Source: Helopsaltes ochotensis
Taxonomy: Eukaryota; Chordata; Aves; Passeriformes; Locustellidae
Length of the DNA: 64,000 nucleotides
NCBI GenBank assembly: GCA_013400155.1
Contig: VXBM01000564.1
Coordinates: 335,867-399,866 of the forward strand
Direction: 5' to 3'
In this document: in pieces, positions 50,501-62,200 of the stretch
Position numbering within the stretch: position 1 is the stretch's first letter
Layout of the letters: each line of letters starts with the position of its first letter
Notes under the pieces: model-generated
Seen by the model: only the letters and a program-made list of their open reading frames with translations
Database searches by the model: none
What the model was told of the DNA's origin: nothing
Position numbers and translations under genes: made by a program

Positions 50501-53500
50501 AGTGAGCCAAATGAAGAAAATTCCAGGTTTTCAGATAGGTTCTGATGGCTGGAATCCTGCAGAAGGACAGGCAAACAGAGGAATACATCAATATTCCTGC
50601 CTGGAGAACAGGCCCTGGGGACTGAGGCACTGCTTGCACCCCGGCTCCAGCGCCAAGCTGCCAGCTGCTCTCAGTTCCAGCATCCCGGCTGGAATTTCAG
50701 CCAGCTTGTCCCCAGGTGCTAGAAGCAGCCTCCAGGATTTAATACTCTGAAAACAAACAAGCAAGAGAGCAAAAATAAACCCTACTAACAGCAAAACAAA
50801 AAAAAAAAAAAAAAAAAAATTCAGCTGCTGTGGGCAGAGGGAACAAAGCAGGTTGTGGTTCTTTTCTCTGGCAAGATCCTTCCTTCCAGGGCTGAATCTG
50901 CAGGAGTGGGGTGGGAAATGTGTCCCAGCGGACAGTTTTGTGCCTCTTCTGTGGTTGTATCTCAGACAATCAGCACTGGCCCACTCCTCATCAACAGGAG
51001 ACTTGAGGCAGCAGGTTAAAAAGTAAAATCAGAAAGCTTAAGGATTTTTTTTTTTCATTTTGGTTTGGATTTTTATTGGGTTTTGTGGGGTTTTTTTTTT
51101 TAGTGCTTGCTGTTTTTTCTTTTAAAGAAAACAACCTTCAGCAAGCATCACTTATCATTTTGGCACCATCTAAAGATTTTAAAGCTATTTTAAATGCACA
51201 AGAAAGCAAGAAGGCTGTTACAGAGATTTGGGCACACTGGAACAATCCTTAAGAGGAGAGGAACAAACTGTAGCACCACTATTAGGTACCAGCTCCTCCC
51301 ATGCTCTTCAAGTAATTTATGTTGGAGAGACAGCTTTGTAAATTAGATTCATGGTCTGTTTCACTCCTATGCAAAAAGTGGATTAAAATGTTGATCATTT
51401 TAGTCTGGGTTAAGCTGAAAACAATGATTTGGAAATGAAAATGAGGAAGTATAATTTAACAATTCTGTGCAAATCTCTCCTTTGCCATTAAGAGGAATAA
51501 TACACAATTTCATTTGCACACAGATAATGCGGACAGAAATTGCAAAGTTGTGATTAACTCTGCTTTGGCAAGTCATTCAGTCCCATTACAAATGTATAAG
51601 TTTAAAAAATGTTCACTTTATAATTGGATAGCATCTTTCAAGATATAAAAATTTAATTTTATTCCACTGCTGCTTTCAATTTCTCAGTGGACAGAGCCTG
51701 GAGGCCACATTTCATAACATGCCTTTCTGAGTCACAGCATCAAATATTTATGAAGTGTTTATTTAGAGCATTGACAAAATCCTGTGGATCACCTCCGAGT
51801 CCCTAATGGAAATCCAACACCTTGGGAGCATGCAATTAATCTCTGGATTTTTTTGTAAGGAGACTGCAGAATCCCTACACAGAATTCCAAGCTCAGGAGA
51901 GTTTTCCTTTGTTATGTGAAAACACTGAAGGTGATTAGCATGTGTTTCTACCTGGTTTGCCTCTGCATGGCCTGAATTTGCAGGTGTTTTTACCCCATTC
52001 ATTGAGGCTCTTGGATAAGAACCAAGCAGCCTGAGGGCAGAATAAATAAGGGCATTTTATCATCACACAAACCCCAGGCTTCAAACTCCCACTGGAAAAC
52101 CCTGGAGTCTCTGCAAACAAAACCCCCAATCACCAATATAAACTGAACCCAAGTCCTAAACGTAATTAATATGCCTTCAATGCCATTCATGGGTTTAGAT
52201 ACCCAACATACTTCAATTTGGAAACTGGCTTTTACAGATTTTTCTCCATAATCAGTGGAGGAGCTCCATAATCTGTTGTGGATCTCCCACTCCAGAAATC
52301 CTTGGAGGGAAGATGCTCAACTTCAGCACTTGGCGCACAGGCTGCTGTCCCAGGTATAAAAGGGAAGCTTAAGGATGGAAGAATCCTCAGATTTCTCTTC
52401 TCACTAACATCTAGAACTGCCCAAGTTCTGCAGGAAAAGCATTCCATGTGTCTTAGTGGACTTACTGAGGCCTCTGGGACCTGAAGCTCCAAGAGAAAAC
52501 AAACAAGAAACAAATCCCAGGAACAGAGTCCAGCAGGTTCAGTCTGTACAAAACCTGCAATGCAGCTCTTTGCTGCTCCTCCTGCTTCTTCAAAGAACTG
52601 GGGCTTAAAATAAGGGAGCAACTTTTTACTATGGGGAGTGAAAAACAGCCCCACAATGCTGCTGGACCCTCAGCACTCCGCCTTTAAGCTCTCCAGAGAA
52701 GTGGATTCCATCTCAATTTGGGATCAGGGCACGCTGACAGCACCAGTCCATCTCAACCCAATTTGTCCTGGCTGGCCTTGTTTGCTGTGCTCAGCCCCTG
52801 GACAGCTGCAGGTGGCTCCTGGACAGTGGTCTCTGAATTGGATGGACTGCAGGGAGTCTGAACCTGTGAAATGGAACAAGCTCAGATCTCCAAGTCACCT
52901 GAAATCAAAGAACTATTGTAATGATTAAAGGATTCGCTTGAGTTTATTTTTTTTCTGCAGCCACGTAGCCACTGCACAGTGCCACAAAAATAGAGTGAGA
53001 GGAAGTGATTCCTGTCAGAGATGGGCTCTGTTGTTACAGAAACACTTGCATGAAATCATCCTGAATCACTTGCAGGACAGTGAGATCCAGCTGTACATTC
53101 TTAGTGACATTTAGTAGTAAACAACTTTGCTTCCAAGCCAGGCAGAGCACAGGCATGAGAAATAGCTGAAGGTGGATGAGGCAGGATTCCAGGGAAGATC
53201 CTAATGGTGTTATGTGGGCAAATCTGCACTGAGCACACAGCCTGAGCCTGAAAATGGACTGAGAGAAATTTCAGCCCTTCTGCCAGGGATGTCTTGTTAT
53301 TCTTTGCTGCTCTGAGGAGAAAAAGCAGCACTTCTTGCAGCTGGGGAAAAAAATAACCCAAAATTGACTGGAATTACCTCTCAACACTCAACCATTTGTA
53401 TCTGCACAGACACACACCACTAGAACTCCTGAAAATAGCAGCACATAGAAACCTAATTAGCACCTAAACGAAACATTTGGTAGTTCAGACTTCCGATATT

Positions 53501-56500
53501 TCTGTGGCTCCTGTCTGAATGGAACTTAGGAACTTATCCATAATGAGTTCTGCACTGCTCTGAGCACCATTCCCAGTGGATGCACTCCTGAGGAGGGAAC
53601 TTTCCTGTCTGGAGAGCTTTCCTCTGACAGGGATACAAATGCAGAGCTGCTGAAATAACCCTGACTCTGCCCTGCATCCCCCAGTGCTGGCACAGCCACC
53701 CTCCTGCGGCTGCTGCGTCACCCCCGGCTTGAGCGAGATCAGTTCCACTTTTCCCCACTCCGCTCCTCCATCAATTTGGATGCAATTCCCCCTTCCAGGG
53801 ACACGGGAGCACGCTCTCACCTTGGCAAATACACTTCCACTTTTTGCTTCTTCACAGAATTAGCCCATTCGTTAATCAGGGAGGCCTTGAGCAGGGGCTC
53901 CAGCGTGGCCAGGGGAACCTCCTGCCTGGAGAGGACGATCATCATGCTGATCTCATCCCCCTCATAGGGTATTTCCAGGACCTGGTAGATGCCTCCTGCT
54001 TCGTTGGAGCCATCACTGAACTCTCCTAGAGACAACAAAAAATCCCGTTTGAAATATTTTCTTTTGTCTTTAGTTTAAATAGGCCTAATCCTAGGCAGCA
54101 TTTACTAGATACTGGAACTAAAAATGACCCTCTTTATTCTATATAAAATTTACATCGGTTCCTTCATCACAGAATTTGAGGCTTACATTTGATTTCTTAA
54201 AGAACACAAGCTCCAGCTATCACACAGTTTGTAGATAATCACAGTTCTGGAACATAACTTTCAGAGAAGAGCCTACAATTTAAGGCTGCTGAGACTTTCA
54301 GGGAAGTGGGCAGAGTTTTTTACTCAGGAGACAGGATTTTGTGGTGATGAGATTGAGCAAAACATTGCCAGTGCCAGACATTTTAGAAGCCACTTGGAGC
54401 TCAAGCCCCAACTAAAAATGATCATTAGTTCTGCTGTTCAAAGAACCTCTCTCTTTTACCAGTCCAACAGTAATGAGCAAACATTATTCATTTGAATGTT
54501 TAACACAGCACAAGAAAAATATTTTTTGTGATAAGCAGGACTAGCTCAGGAATTGCAAAGAGCTCAAATCCAATGGATAAACATAATGAAATCCATCCTG
54601 TGGCACCAAGCAAGTCATTATAAATGTTGCTACCAGTTATAATACACACATTAGGAGGAAAAAAAAAAACCAAACTCTGAATCCCTTCTTTGGGCAAACA
54701 GCACATTAAAAATTCTAGGTGGGAGAAGAGACAACAATACAAATGGATATTGCTGCAACAAAGCCATTAAGTGAAGATTTAGTAGCTCTAAATTGCTGAA
54801 GGTCTAACTCACCGTAGTAGAACTCTCCCTGTTGGTACATCATTGGAATTTGCACTTCACTTTCATCATCTTTAGTGAAAGAAAAGGTTCTGGTATTTTC
54901 AGGCCTGAACTGTGACTTCCAGTTGCCTTTAAAGTAGATTGCATTGATGAGAGCCAAATGAGTTAGAGCACCAAAGTCCCTTGAAGACACAAAATCTTTG
55001 ATCATACCTAAAAAGAAACCCAGCTGTCAGTCTGCACGTCAAATCCAAACTTAAGGCAGCTTGAAAAAATGCAAGAAAATAAAAAGCAGTGTTAACATGT
55101 AATTTCCAATTCAGATGTTTCATTAAATCTCCAATTAAAGTGCCAGTGTTTTGTAAACCTAAATCACAGTGTAGGTGTGTAAACCCTTCCATCAGGAATG
55201 TGTTTGAGGCAACTGTTTCTTGATCACCACTAAATGTACCTACTAGGAAGGCACGTGGGAAAAGGGTCACATCTGCAATGTTTGCCCTGCTGCTGTGGAA
55301 CAGCTCAGCACTCCCATCTTAAGGTCAGAGCTTGTACAAACTTTGGCTCCAACCCAAAGCAGCACTTAAACGGGTGCTTGATTTAAAGGGGCTAAGGGCA
55401 CCCAGGGCAGCTCCACCTGGGCCAGTTCTGAAGGAGCTTCAGGGATGTTCTGTTGAATTCAAAGCCAGGACTAAGCATCAAAAACCCACATAAATTCCCA
55501 GCATTTGTTCCAGCGACATTAGCTCTTGAAAAGCAAGAGGAAAACCATCCAGCATCTGCTCTATTCATGGGAGGTGCAGCAGCTGAGCGTGGCAGCTGCT
55601 TTGCTCCTACTCCTGAATAAGTCATTTCCATCAGAATGCAGCCTGGTACCTGCTGCAGCTCATCTCAAACGCCCTGCAGTTCACCAAAATCATTTTAGTT
55701 TGGCAAACTGGGTGCACTGACCAGATCTGTCACTGTTCTTTAGGAATTACAGCCTCCTCCAGATTGCTCTCTTGCTCGCTTCTATTTTTAGCTGACATTG
55801 CAATGCAAAGTGTTAAAATAAACACATTCCTCACTCTGATTATTACTCCTTAATCCATGGTTTAAAAAACAAATTAATTCTGCTTTCTGGAGCATATGAT
55901 CCTGACTAACTGGTGTGAAATTTGTGTATCCCAGGGCTGGATTTCTTCCGGGTTGCTGTTTGTACTTCATTTTATCTCGAATGTTCTAAGGAGGGAGGTG
56001 TGACCAATACTGGAAAAAAAAACAAAAGGGAAACTAAGAAGGAAAAACATTTCCAGATTTCTATTTATTCACATTTCTTCACGTTTTTTTCCAGCCACAT
56101 CTCATCAATACATTAAGGAAATGTTAAGAATTTTCCTGCCCAGAGAAACTTTTGATGGTTCTGTTTTCTGCTCTGAGCCTCCCATCGTGCTGAACGTGCT
56201 GGGACTGGAAACCTGCCCGTTCTGTCCCTTTCCTAAGGGGGAAATGAGAGAGGAGGAGTGGGCAGGGAGCAGCTGAGGGACTGCAACCACCCCAACCTGA
56301 CAGCAAGAGCCCCCCAGCTGCCCTGGGGGGGCCCTGCTTTTCCTTTTCCCTCAGACAGACACCACATCCATGGAAACACTCAGCAATCTGCTGCTGCACT
56401 TACACCCAGCTATTCCTGCAGCCTGACAGCAAGGGCACTTTGTCAGGAACAGAATGGCTGCTGCTCCCTCGGAACAGACCAGCCCATTTTCAAAATGGAA

Positions 56501-59210
56501 TAAAAGCACGACAGGAGGTGCTTTTCCACTCTGGAGCCATGCTTTTCCATAAAGCATGATGGATGCTTAAGTGCTCAGCCTACGTGGGGATGTGTTAATT
56601 CCTTCCAGGTGATTCCAACCCCTTCAAATTCCCAATGGTACGACTGTGTCAGAGGCAGACTCCCCTGAATTTCTCTCAAAATATCAACCCTCAGAGTGGG
56701 CCAGAGGAAGCAGAATGAGAATGTGCCTTGATCCCTACACCAGGAGACTCCCAGACATTGGGACTGTGCACGGATCCAGGAAATGCCACCTCTCTCTGGG
56801 AGCTGCCAAGCCAAGCCAGCACCACGCAGCTCTCAATGCGAATATTTACAACAGTAATTTTGTGCTTAACTCCCCTGCTGCAAATTTGTGTTGTGAAACT
56901 GTTGACAGCGTTCCTAAAATCAACTAGCCTCTCAACGTGCTACCTCGTTTCCTCACGTGGCAAAATATTACATTACACACTCCGATTTTGTGGGTCAAAA
57001 TGATCTTTTTATTCCCTACTATTCTACTTCTCTGTGAGGATGAGTTCCTCAGAGGAGGGATGATACTTCACACATCCAAAGCACAAGCCAATAAGCCCTC
57101 TGCAGACTTTTCTGCCATTAGCAATAATGCTTATCACATTATTTTACAAAAAAATTTAAAATACTATTAAAATGCCTACCATGAAAACAGTCTCATTCAA
57201 TAAACGTTACAGATGGTAAGAGCAGAGAACAAATATTCAAATCCACGCCACATGATTAACAGTGACTAATATTACTTATGACAGATCATTCCTACACAGG
57301 AAAAAAAAAAATAGAAATACTAGAATTCCTTTCCTGGGAGGAGAAATTTCACTCTCAGACAGAACAGATAAAAGCCAAAGCACCAACCCAACACCAGAAG
57401 CACTTCCTGCAGGAAGTGTACAAAAGGATCACACGCACTTACTATTTGTGTGATTCTCCACCCATTTATTGATCTGAGTAGCAACAGCTGCACTTTGGCT
57501 GAAATCTACATTCTCGACTTCAGCTTTGAAGTACTTTTTCACCAGCTGCAGGAATTTGTCACTGACATGGAACCCATTCTGCACGTAGAGGGAGTTGGCG
57601 ATGTCCAGCACGTAGTGACTTTCCTCGGCGGTTGCCGTGTCAGAAAGGTCCTTCAGGAAGGCAAACTCTTCACCTGGGGAAGGAAAAAAACAGCTGCTGT
57701 GGTCCAGAAAGGACAATTATTCCAATTATTCCATGCCTTTCCTGCTGAAAATTCACAAGAGTGTTCTATGCGAAGGGAAGTCATCTTTTTTAAACAAACT
57801 TGTTTCTAAACCTACACGCACCTTCAGATCCGAAGGAATAATCTCCAAGATCAAATTACTTACAGCCTGGTTTTTCTACTAGCTATAATTAGTCTAATTA
57901 ATGAGACATTTGAGTCCCACCAGAGGCAAAGCTATCAATGCAAATCCTTTCTGCACCAAAAGAGAAATTTAAAAATTCTTCCTACAGGTTCCAAGTCTTG
58001 CCATCACAAATTCTTAACAGAACTTTTGTTTCATCCTAAATGCCAGTTGCTCAAGGAAAAAATGAACTTCAAATCTTGAAACTGAGGACCTCCCACAGCC
58101 TTTTCTATGCCAAAAGCAGGTCTAGAATTTCCCAGGATCCTTAGTGGGGCAGTACAGAATCCTTGGTGGGCAGTGAGGAATCCTGGATAGGATTAAAGCA
58201 GTCTGTTTTAAAACAGGAAGCTTGTATGACTGCACCATATGCCTGAAGGTGAAATTTTAAAATTAAAACCCATCAAAATAAACCTTAAAAACTGATTGCA
58301 ATGATACATCCCAAGCAGAAATCATGGGAATGATTTTACTGAGTGCCACTCATATCCCAGGACAGTGAACAGCCCAGAAAAAATCAACTGCACATCTCCC
58401 TCCATTCCAGCTAAGGGATAGCTGATTATTGTTTTAGAGATAAAATGTAGAACTCAAGGGGTGCTGCAGCCTCCACACAGAGGCATCAGCTCTGCAGTGG
58501 TTCTGACAAACACAGTTTAATGTCTGTGTTCAGAGTCTCCTCCCCAAGATCCTTTCACTGAAGACTCCAAGAGTCCAGCATGAGTAAGAAATTTCATTCG
58601 GGTTTCAAACCAGTTACTTGGATTTCAATAGAAGCAATTTTGCTCAAACTACTGCTCTCCTTACCAGCTTTCACTATAATCCCTAAAAAGGACGTTCCTA
58701 AAAACATCTTCTCTTTCCAGAGGCCAGTTTATTTTTGAGCATCAACCAAGATGGAGCAGGGTGAGCTGCAATTGCTGAAGATTCAGGTGCCCCAGCTGGG
58801 GTTTTACGTCAGCATCTCTCAGCTCCTGCAGAACCCACATGTTTAAACCTGAAGCCACCAAGAAACTCAGTGACTGACAACCCATGGACACGAGCAGACA
58901 CTCCCAGCCTTGCTCCCGTCCCTCCCAGACAAAAAGAAGGACACGAGGAGAAGGCCTCACCGTTTTTCAAGCCGTCAAAGCCCAAGGAATGTCGGATTTC
59001 CTTCAGGGTGGTCCCGTGGGCCCCCAGCTCCACCATCCCCATGGCCATGGTGATGCTCAGAGGGGAGAAGAGGATGTTCTCATCCTCCCTGCTGGCTCGC
59101 AGCTGGTTGTAAACGTTCACCGAGAGCTCGGCGATGGTCTCATCGGGAAAATTGGTCTTGAAGGCTTCGCTTTGCAAGGCCAGCAAAGACAGCAGTCCAA
59201 GGAAATACAT
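38482..59210 (-). CDS. SERPINI1: Neuroserpin (serpin family I member 1)
   Basis: Eight coding exons on the minus strand: 59210-58961, 57673-57443, 55007-54813, 54025-53821, 46200-46103, 41190-41104, 39897-39808 and 38558-38482. They total 1233 nt, giving 410 residues plus TAA, the length of human neuroserpin. All introns are GT..AG; phases are 1,1,1,2,1,1,1. Neuroserpin is a secreted inhibitor of tissue plasminogen activator, made mainly by neurons. Visible features are a hydrophobic signal peptide (about residues 1-16), the serpin hinge EEGSEAAAASG (exon 6), reactive bond Arg362-Met363 in [10 protein letters not shown] (exon 7), and the C-terminal tail HDFEKL. Ser49, Ser52, His338 and Gly392, the sites of human encephalopathy variants, have the normal residue. 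N-glycosylation sites Asn157 and Asn401 are kept; Asn321 is Asp. The longest intron (46201-53820) is 7.6 kb and holds no other gene that I can see. The non-coding first exon is not placed. Confidence 0.97.
39808..39897 (-). CDS. SERPINI1: SERPINI1 coding exon 7 (reactive-centre loop)
   Basis: 90 nt, acceptor cctccag and donor ACAG|GTGAGA. It encodes [20 protein letters not shown] and then FFLVRNRRT. The P1-P1' pair is Arg362-Met363, as in the human protein, predicting the same trypsin-like, tPA-type target specificity. Confidence 0.96.
41104..41190 (-). CDS. SERPINI1: SERPINI1 coding exon 6 (hinge)
   Basis: 87 nt, acceptor ccctctgcag and donor TCAG|GTACCT. It encodes NKELYLAKAFHKAFLEVNEE and then GSEAAAASG. 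The small-residue hinge needed for loop insertion is intact, and His338 is present. Confidence 0.95.
45517..45675 (+). mobile_element. CR1 LINE 3' fragment within a SERPINI1 intron
   Basis: It contains 'gagcagctgtggctgcccca', 'caaggccaggctggacaggg', 'cttgcccatggcagggggtg' and 'ctcttccaacccaaaccatt', ending 'ctgggactccatg'. This is the CR1 3' end, antisense to SERPINI1, between coding exons 5 and 6. Confidence 0.83.
46103..46200 (-). CDS. SERPINI1: SERPINI1 coding exon 5
   Basis: 98 nt, acceptor catcctccag and donor TCTG|GTAAGA. It encodes FSVEQEIDLKDVWRGLGITE followed by LFSSSADLTAMS. The first half matches neuroserpin closely. The second half is the most changed part of the protein relative to human, and Asp321 replaces the glycosylated Asn. 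The phase (2 in, 1 out) fits both neighbours exactly. Confidence 0.9.
47071..47719 (-). repeat. LTR-like composite repeat (segments A and B, copy 2)
   Basis: Segment A (47071-47329) matches 4778-5028, and segment B (47363-47719) matches 18551-18900. Here they sit 33 bp apart in one element, while elsewhere in the window each occurs alone. AATAAA on the minus strand in both segments suggests a retroviral-type LTR plus adjoining sequence in the minus orientation. An 85-codon minus-strand frame (47606-47863) with a hydrophobic stretch crosses the right edge of B. Similarity to a viral gene could not be established. The element lies in the 7.6-kb SERPINI1 intron. Confidence 0.65.
49971..49980. 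repeat. C10 homopolymer
   Basis: Ten consecutive C within the 7.6-kb SERPINI1 intron; length is likely to be variable or poorly sequenced. Confidence 0.85.
50798..50819. repeat. A22 homopolymer
   Basis: Twenty-two consecutive A on the plus strand in the 7.6-kb SERPINI1 intron. On the transcribed strand it is a T-run. Interrupted T-tracts at about 51048-51102 lie near by. Confidence 0.9.
53821..54025 (-). CDS. SERPINI1: SERPINI1 coding exon 4
   Basis: 205 nt, acceptor 'ttttgttgtctctag' and donor CCAAG|GTGAGA. It encodes EFSDGSNEAGGIYQVLEIPY and, at the end, WANSVKKQKVEVYLPR, nearly identical to human neuroserpin. It enters in phase 1 and leaves in phase 2. Confidence 0.97.
54813..55007 (-). 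CDS. SERPINI1: SERPINI1 coding exon 3
   Basis: 195 nt, acceptor tttttag and donor ACG|GTGAGT. It encodes MIKDFVSSRDFGALTHLALI, followed by the serpin signature stretch NAIYFKGNWKSQF and the block MMYQQGEFYYG. The NA.YFKG.W motif is a family hallmark. Confidence 0.97.
57443..57673 (-). CDS. SERPINI1: SERPINI1 coding exon 2
   Basis: 231 nt, acceptor ttccttccccag and donor AATA|GTAAGT. It encodes EEFAFLKDLSDTATAEESHY, then VLDIANSLYVQNGFHVSDKF and INKWVENHTN. The Asn157 sequon (NHT) sits at the exon end. Confidence 0.96.
58961..59210 (-). CDS. SERPINI1: SERPINI1 coding exon 1 (start, signal peptide)
   Basis: The ATG is at 59210-59208. An acceptor (tttactttgcag) ends at 59229, so 18 bases of 5' UTR (59211-59228) precede it in the same exon, as in mammals. 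The start was chosen over an upstream in-frame ATG at 59234 because that one lies in the intron. It encodes the signal peptide MYFLGLLSLLALQSEA, then LSVNVYNQLRASREDENILF and SPLSI (Ser49, Ser52). Donor ACG|GTGAGG. Confidence 0.96.
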
Positions 59211-59228
59211 GGCTGGGGATTTGAAGGT

Positions 59229-62200
59229 CTGCAAAGTAAAAAAAAGACAAAAAAAGATTGTTTGAATAATATAAAACTCAACTTGAGAGGAAGAAGAATA
59301 GTCAGCTTTTTAATCTTTAATCTGTGGGGGAAGAAGATCCCTAGAGTTCAATGCACGATGCAGTTATTTGGAGGAGACCCTATTAAAACAGAAGCAATGA
59401 TGTATTTTCACACAAAAATAAGCCCCTCCCTTATGTAATGGGATGTTTGTGAAATCTTCCAGCCCCAGACCAACAAAACAATCACGGCTCCTACAGCAAA
59501 AAACCCCAAAGACAGCAACCCCTTCCCTACTTCCCTTGGGAATTGTGGCTGTTTACCAATGCTGACCCGGAATTGGTTTGTGTTTCTGCACTTTTCCACC
59601 AAGAAGACCCAGAAATCTGCTCTTTCCTTCCTTTGACCTTCTAGTAAGATGCAACTTATTTATTATCTAAGTCACTCCAAGCCCCCAACAGGTAGAACTG
59701 TTTCAAACACTGCCAGACAGCTGGCTGACACCAGGGACAAAGTTACTGTTCCGTGATGTTGCTCAGTTGCAAAGCACGTGGCAAGCAGCCAAAAAATTCT
59801 TTGAAAGAAGAAAAAAAAATCAATCATGCCTTAGTTACCAAATAAACCCCCTTTTGTTAGTAAATAGCAGTGAGAAGTTGGGTAGCTCTGCTAGCTGGGA
59901 GCCAAGCCCCGCTCAGAGAGCCTCAGAGGACAAGGGTGTGTACAGGGAGAAAGATCCAGCAGGGGGGACAAGGAAGGAAAAATAAATTTAAAAGAGGGTT
60001 TACATCTGACAATCCATCCTCCCAGCTTTGCTGAAATGCTCTGGGGTAAGTTCTCAATCCATCCTCCCAGCTTTGCTGAAATGCTCTGGGGTAAGTTCTC
60101 AATCCATCCTCCCAGCTTTGCTGAAATGCTCTGGGGTAAGTTCTCAATCCATCCTCCCAGCTTTGCTGAAATGCTCTGGGGTAAGTTCTCAATCCATCCT
60201 CCCAGCTTTGCTGAAATGCTCTGGGGTAAGTTCTCAATCCATCCTCCCAGCTTTGCTGAAATGCTCTGGGGTAAGTTCTCACTCCAGCCCAGTTCAGCTC
60301 ATCACACAACTGCTGATAGTAGAATTCCAGCTCCTGGAGCAGGGAATGTGTAACCTCATCCTTCCATTTCTATTTTCCTTTAAACTCTCTGCTACTTTGG
60401 CATGCGACCCACTCCTGCTGCAAGTCTTGGGTGAGAAGCAGCAACCAGCAGAGCTCCCCCTTTCAGATCCTTCCCTCTGCCCGTCTCCAAGACACACCAG
60501 AGCAAATCCTCCTGGATTTGCACAGGGCATGGCTCAGAGCTTTACCCACAAGTGTTTGGGAGCTGTTGGGCCAGGCTGCAGGGCTCTCAGATCTGTGTGG
60601 ATGCTGCTGCTCCACCGAACCCATTCGCATGCAGCCAGCCCAAGTGCCTCTCCTTATGCTTCCCAGCCATCCTGGGGCTGCATTGCCAGGGGTTTTATAG
60701 ACATGACACAGAGGCAGCTTTAGACAACATTTATATTCTGCATTTCATCTCCAAAGGCCTACGTAGCATTATCTAATTCACTCCCACAGCACTGAATGAT
60801 CCATAATTTAAGTGTTATTACTCGCATTTTATAGCTGAGAAAATACAAAGAACAACAGGGCACACACACGTGCCTTGGCAGCCACTGGAGCCAGCACTAG
60901 TTAAGATTCCTCCTGTCCCCCAACCTCCCTCAGCCTTTTGTTCAGTCCTGAACTGAGAAAACTGAAGAGATGAACCAGTGCAGCAATCCCACGTGGTTCA
61001 GGGGAAAAGGAGAGCCCTGCCTCTCCCCTCCTTTCTCGTGGTTCTTTCCACACATGTAACAAATATTCCCCTTTCTAAATTCCCAATAAATTAGCTATCG
61101 CTTCCCTTCTGTGGATTACTTGATCAATCTTCCTCTGATTCTCAGTAAGACAGCAAAAATGTCCACTGAAGGCTCTTGTTCTGTTCAGGAACAGCACAGA
61201 TAAGTCACAGAAGCACCAACTTGAATCCTTCTGTCCGCATGTTCAGCGCGCTGACAGAACCACCAGCCCTTCACTGCTGCCCAGTGCCAAACCAGTCTGA
61301 CCATTGTTATTTATTCCAGAAACACTGAGACATTATTTATAACCCCAAACACTACCGACACACCACAAACTTCCCCAACTACTGTTTAACAGCACTTCAA
61401 TTTTTTTTAACCTGCTCATTTTTAAACGATTGACTTCAGGATATTCAGGTTGCTGTGATAGCAAATAACTGGATTTCTGTGATCACGGGCACTGTAGATT
61501 TCTTTATTGAAGAGCCCTGGAGCACTCTGCCAGTGTTACACAAGACTCCAGCCAGCACATCACCGTGACAGACTGAGCCCAGGCATTATTCTCTTATCCC
61601 AAAAGCTGCACGAGACAAGAAAAGCTTAACAAACCCCCATCACACAGGTCTGGAGTACCAAAAGTAGTGCTCAGGAAATAGATAAGCAGGAGCTCATATT
61701 TCTTTTGCCCAAATTTGGGAGCTCTCCCACCCTAATCTATACAAACAAGTTGTGCAGCTCAGTGTGGATGCAATTATTCAGAGAGCTGAAGCTTTCCACT
61801 CCTGGATCAAGAACAGCTTGAGCTCACTTAGAGACCCGACGTGGCTAAAACAGATGTGAAATAATCTGCAATTTTCCAAAAGGGAAGTTCCCCGGCCTTG
61901 CAGTGGCAGAGGCAGCTGCTCAGCACTCCATCACTGATCTCTGTCCTATGCACTACTGCCAGACAGCCTTAAATAATTGCACAGGGGAAGGAGGGGAGAA
62001 ATTTATACATCTTAATTGAGTGTTTAACATGCAGGTCAGACTGTCTGAAGCTAATAAAATATTTGTTATAAGACAATGCTGGAACCCCAACGTTATATAT
62101 AAATCAAAATCGTATTTGTGACCACTCACCAAAAGCTCCTCATGTGAAATAATTAAGTTGTATTACTTTTCATTATTTAGTTGGACAGAAAACAGAGTAA

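Noticed and set aside
60028..60723. 231-codon plus-strand frame, with 128-codon minus and 105-codon plus frames over the same place
   Set aside because: They are produced by the 45-bp tandem repeat, which keeps three or more frames open at once. No domain, start context or splice evidence.
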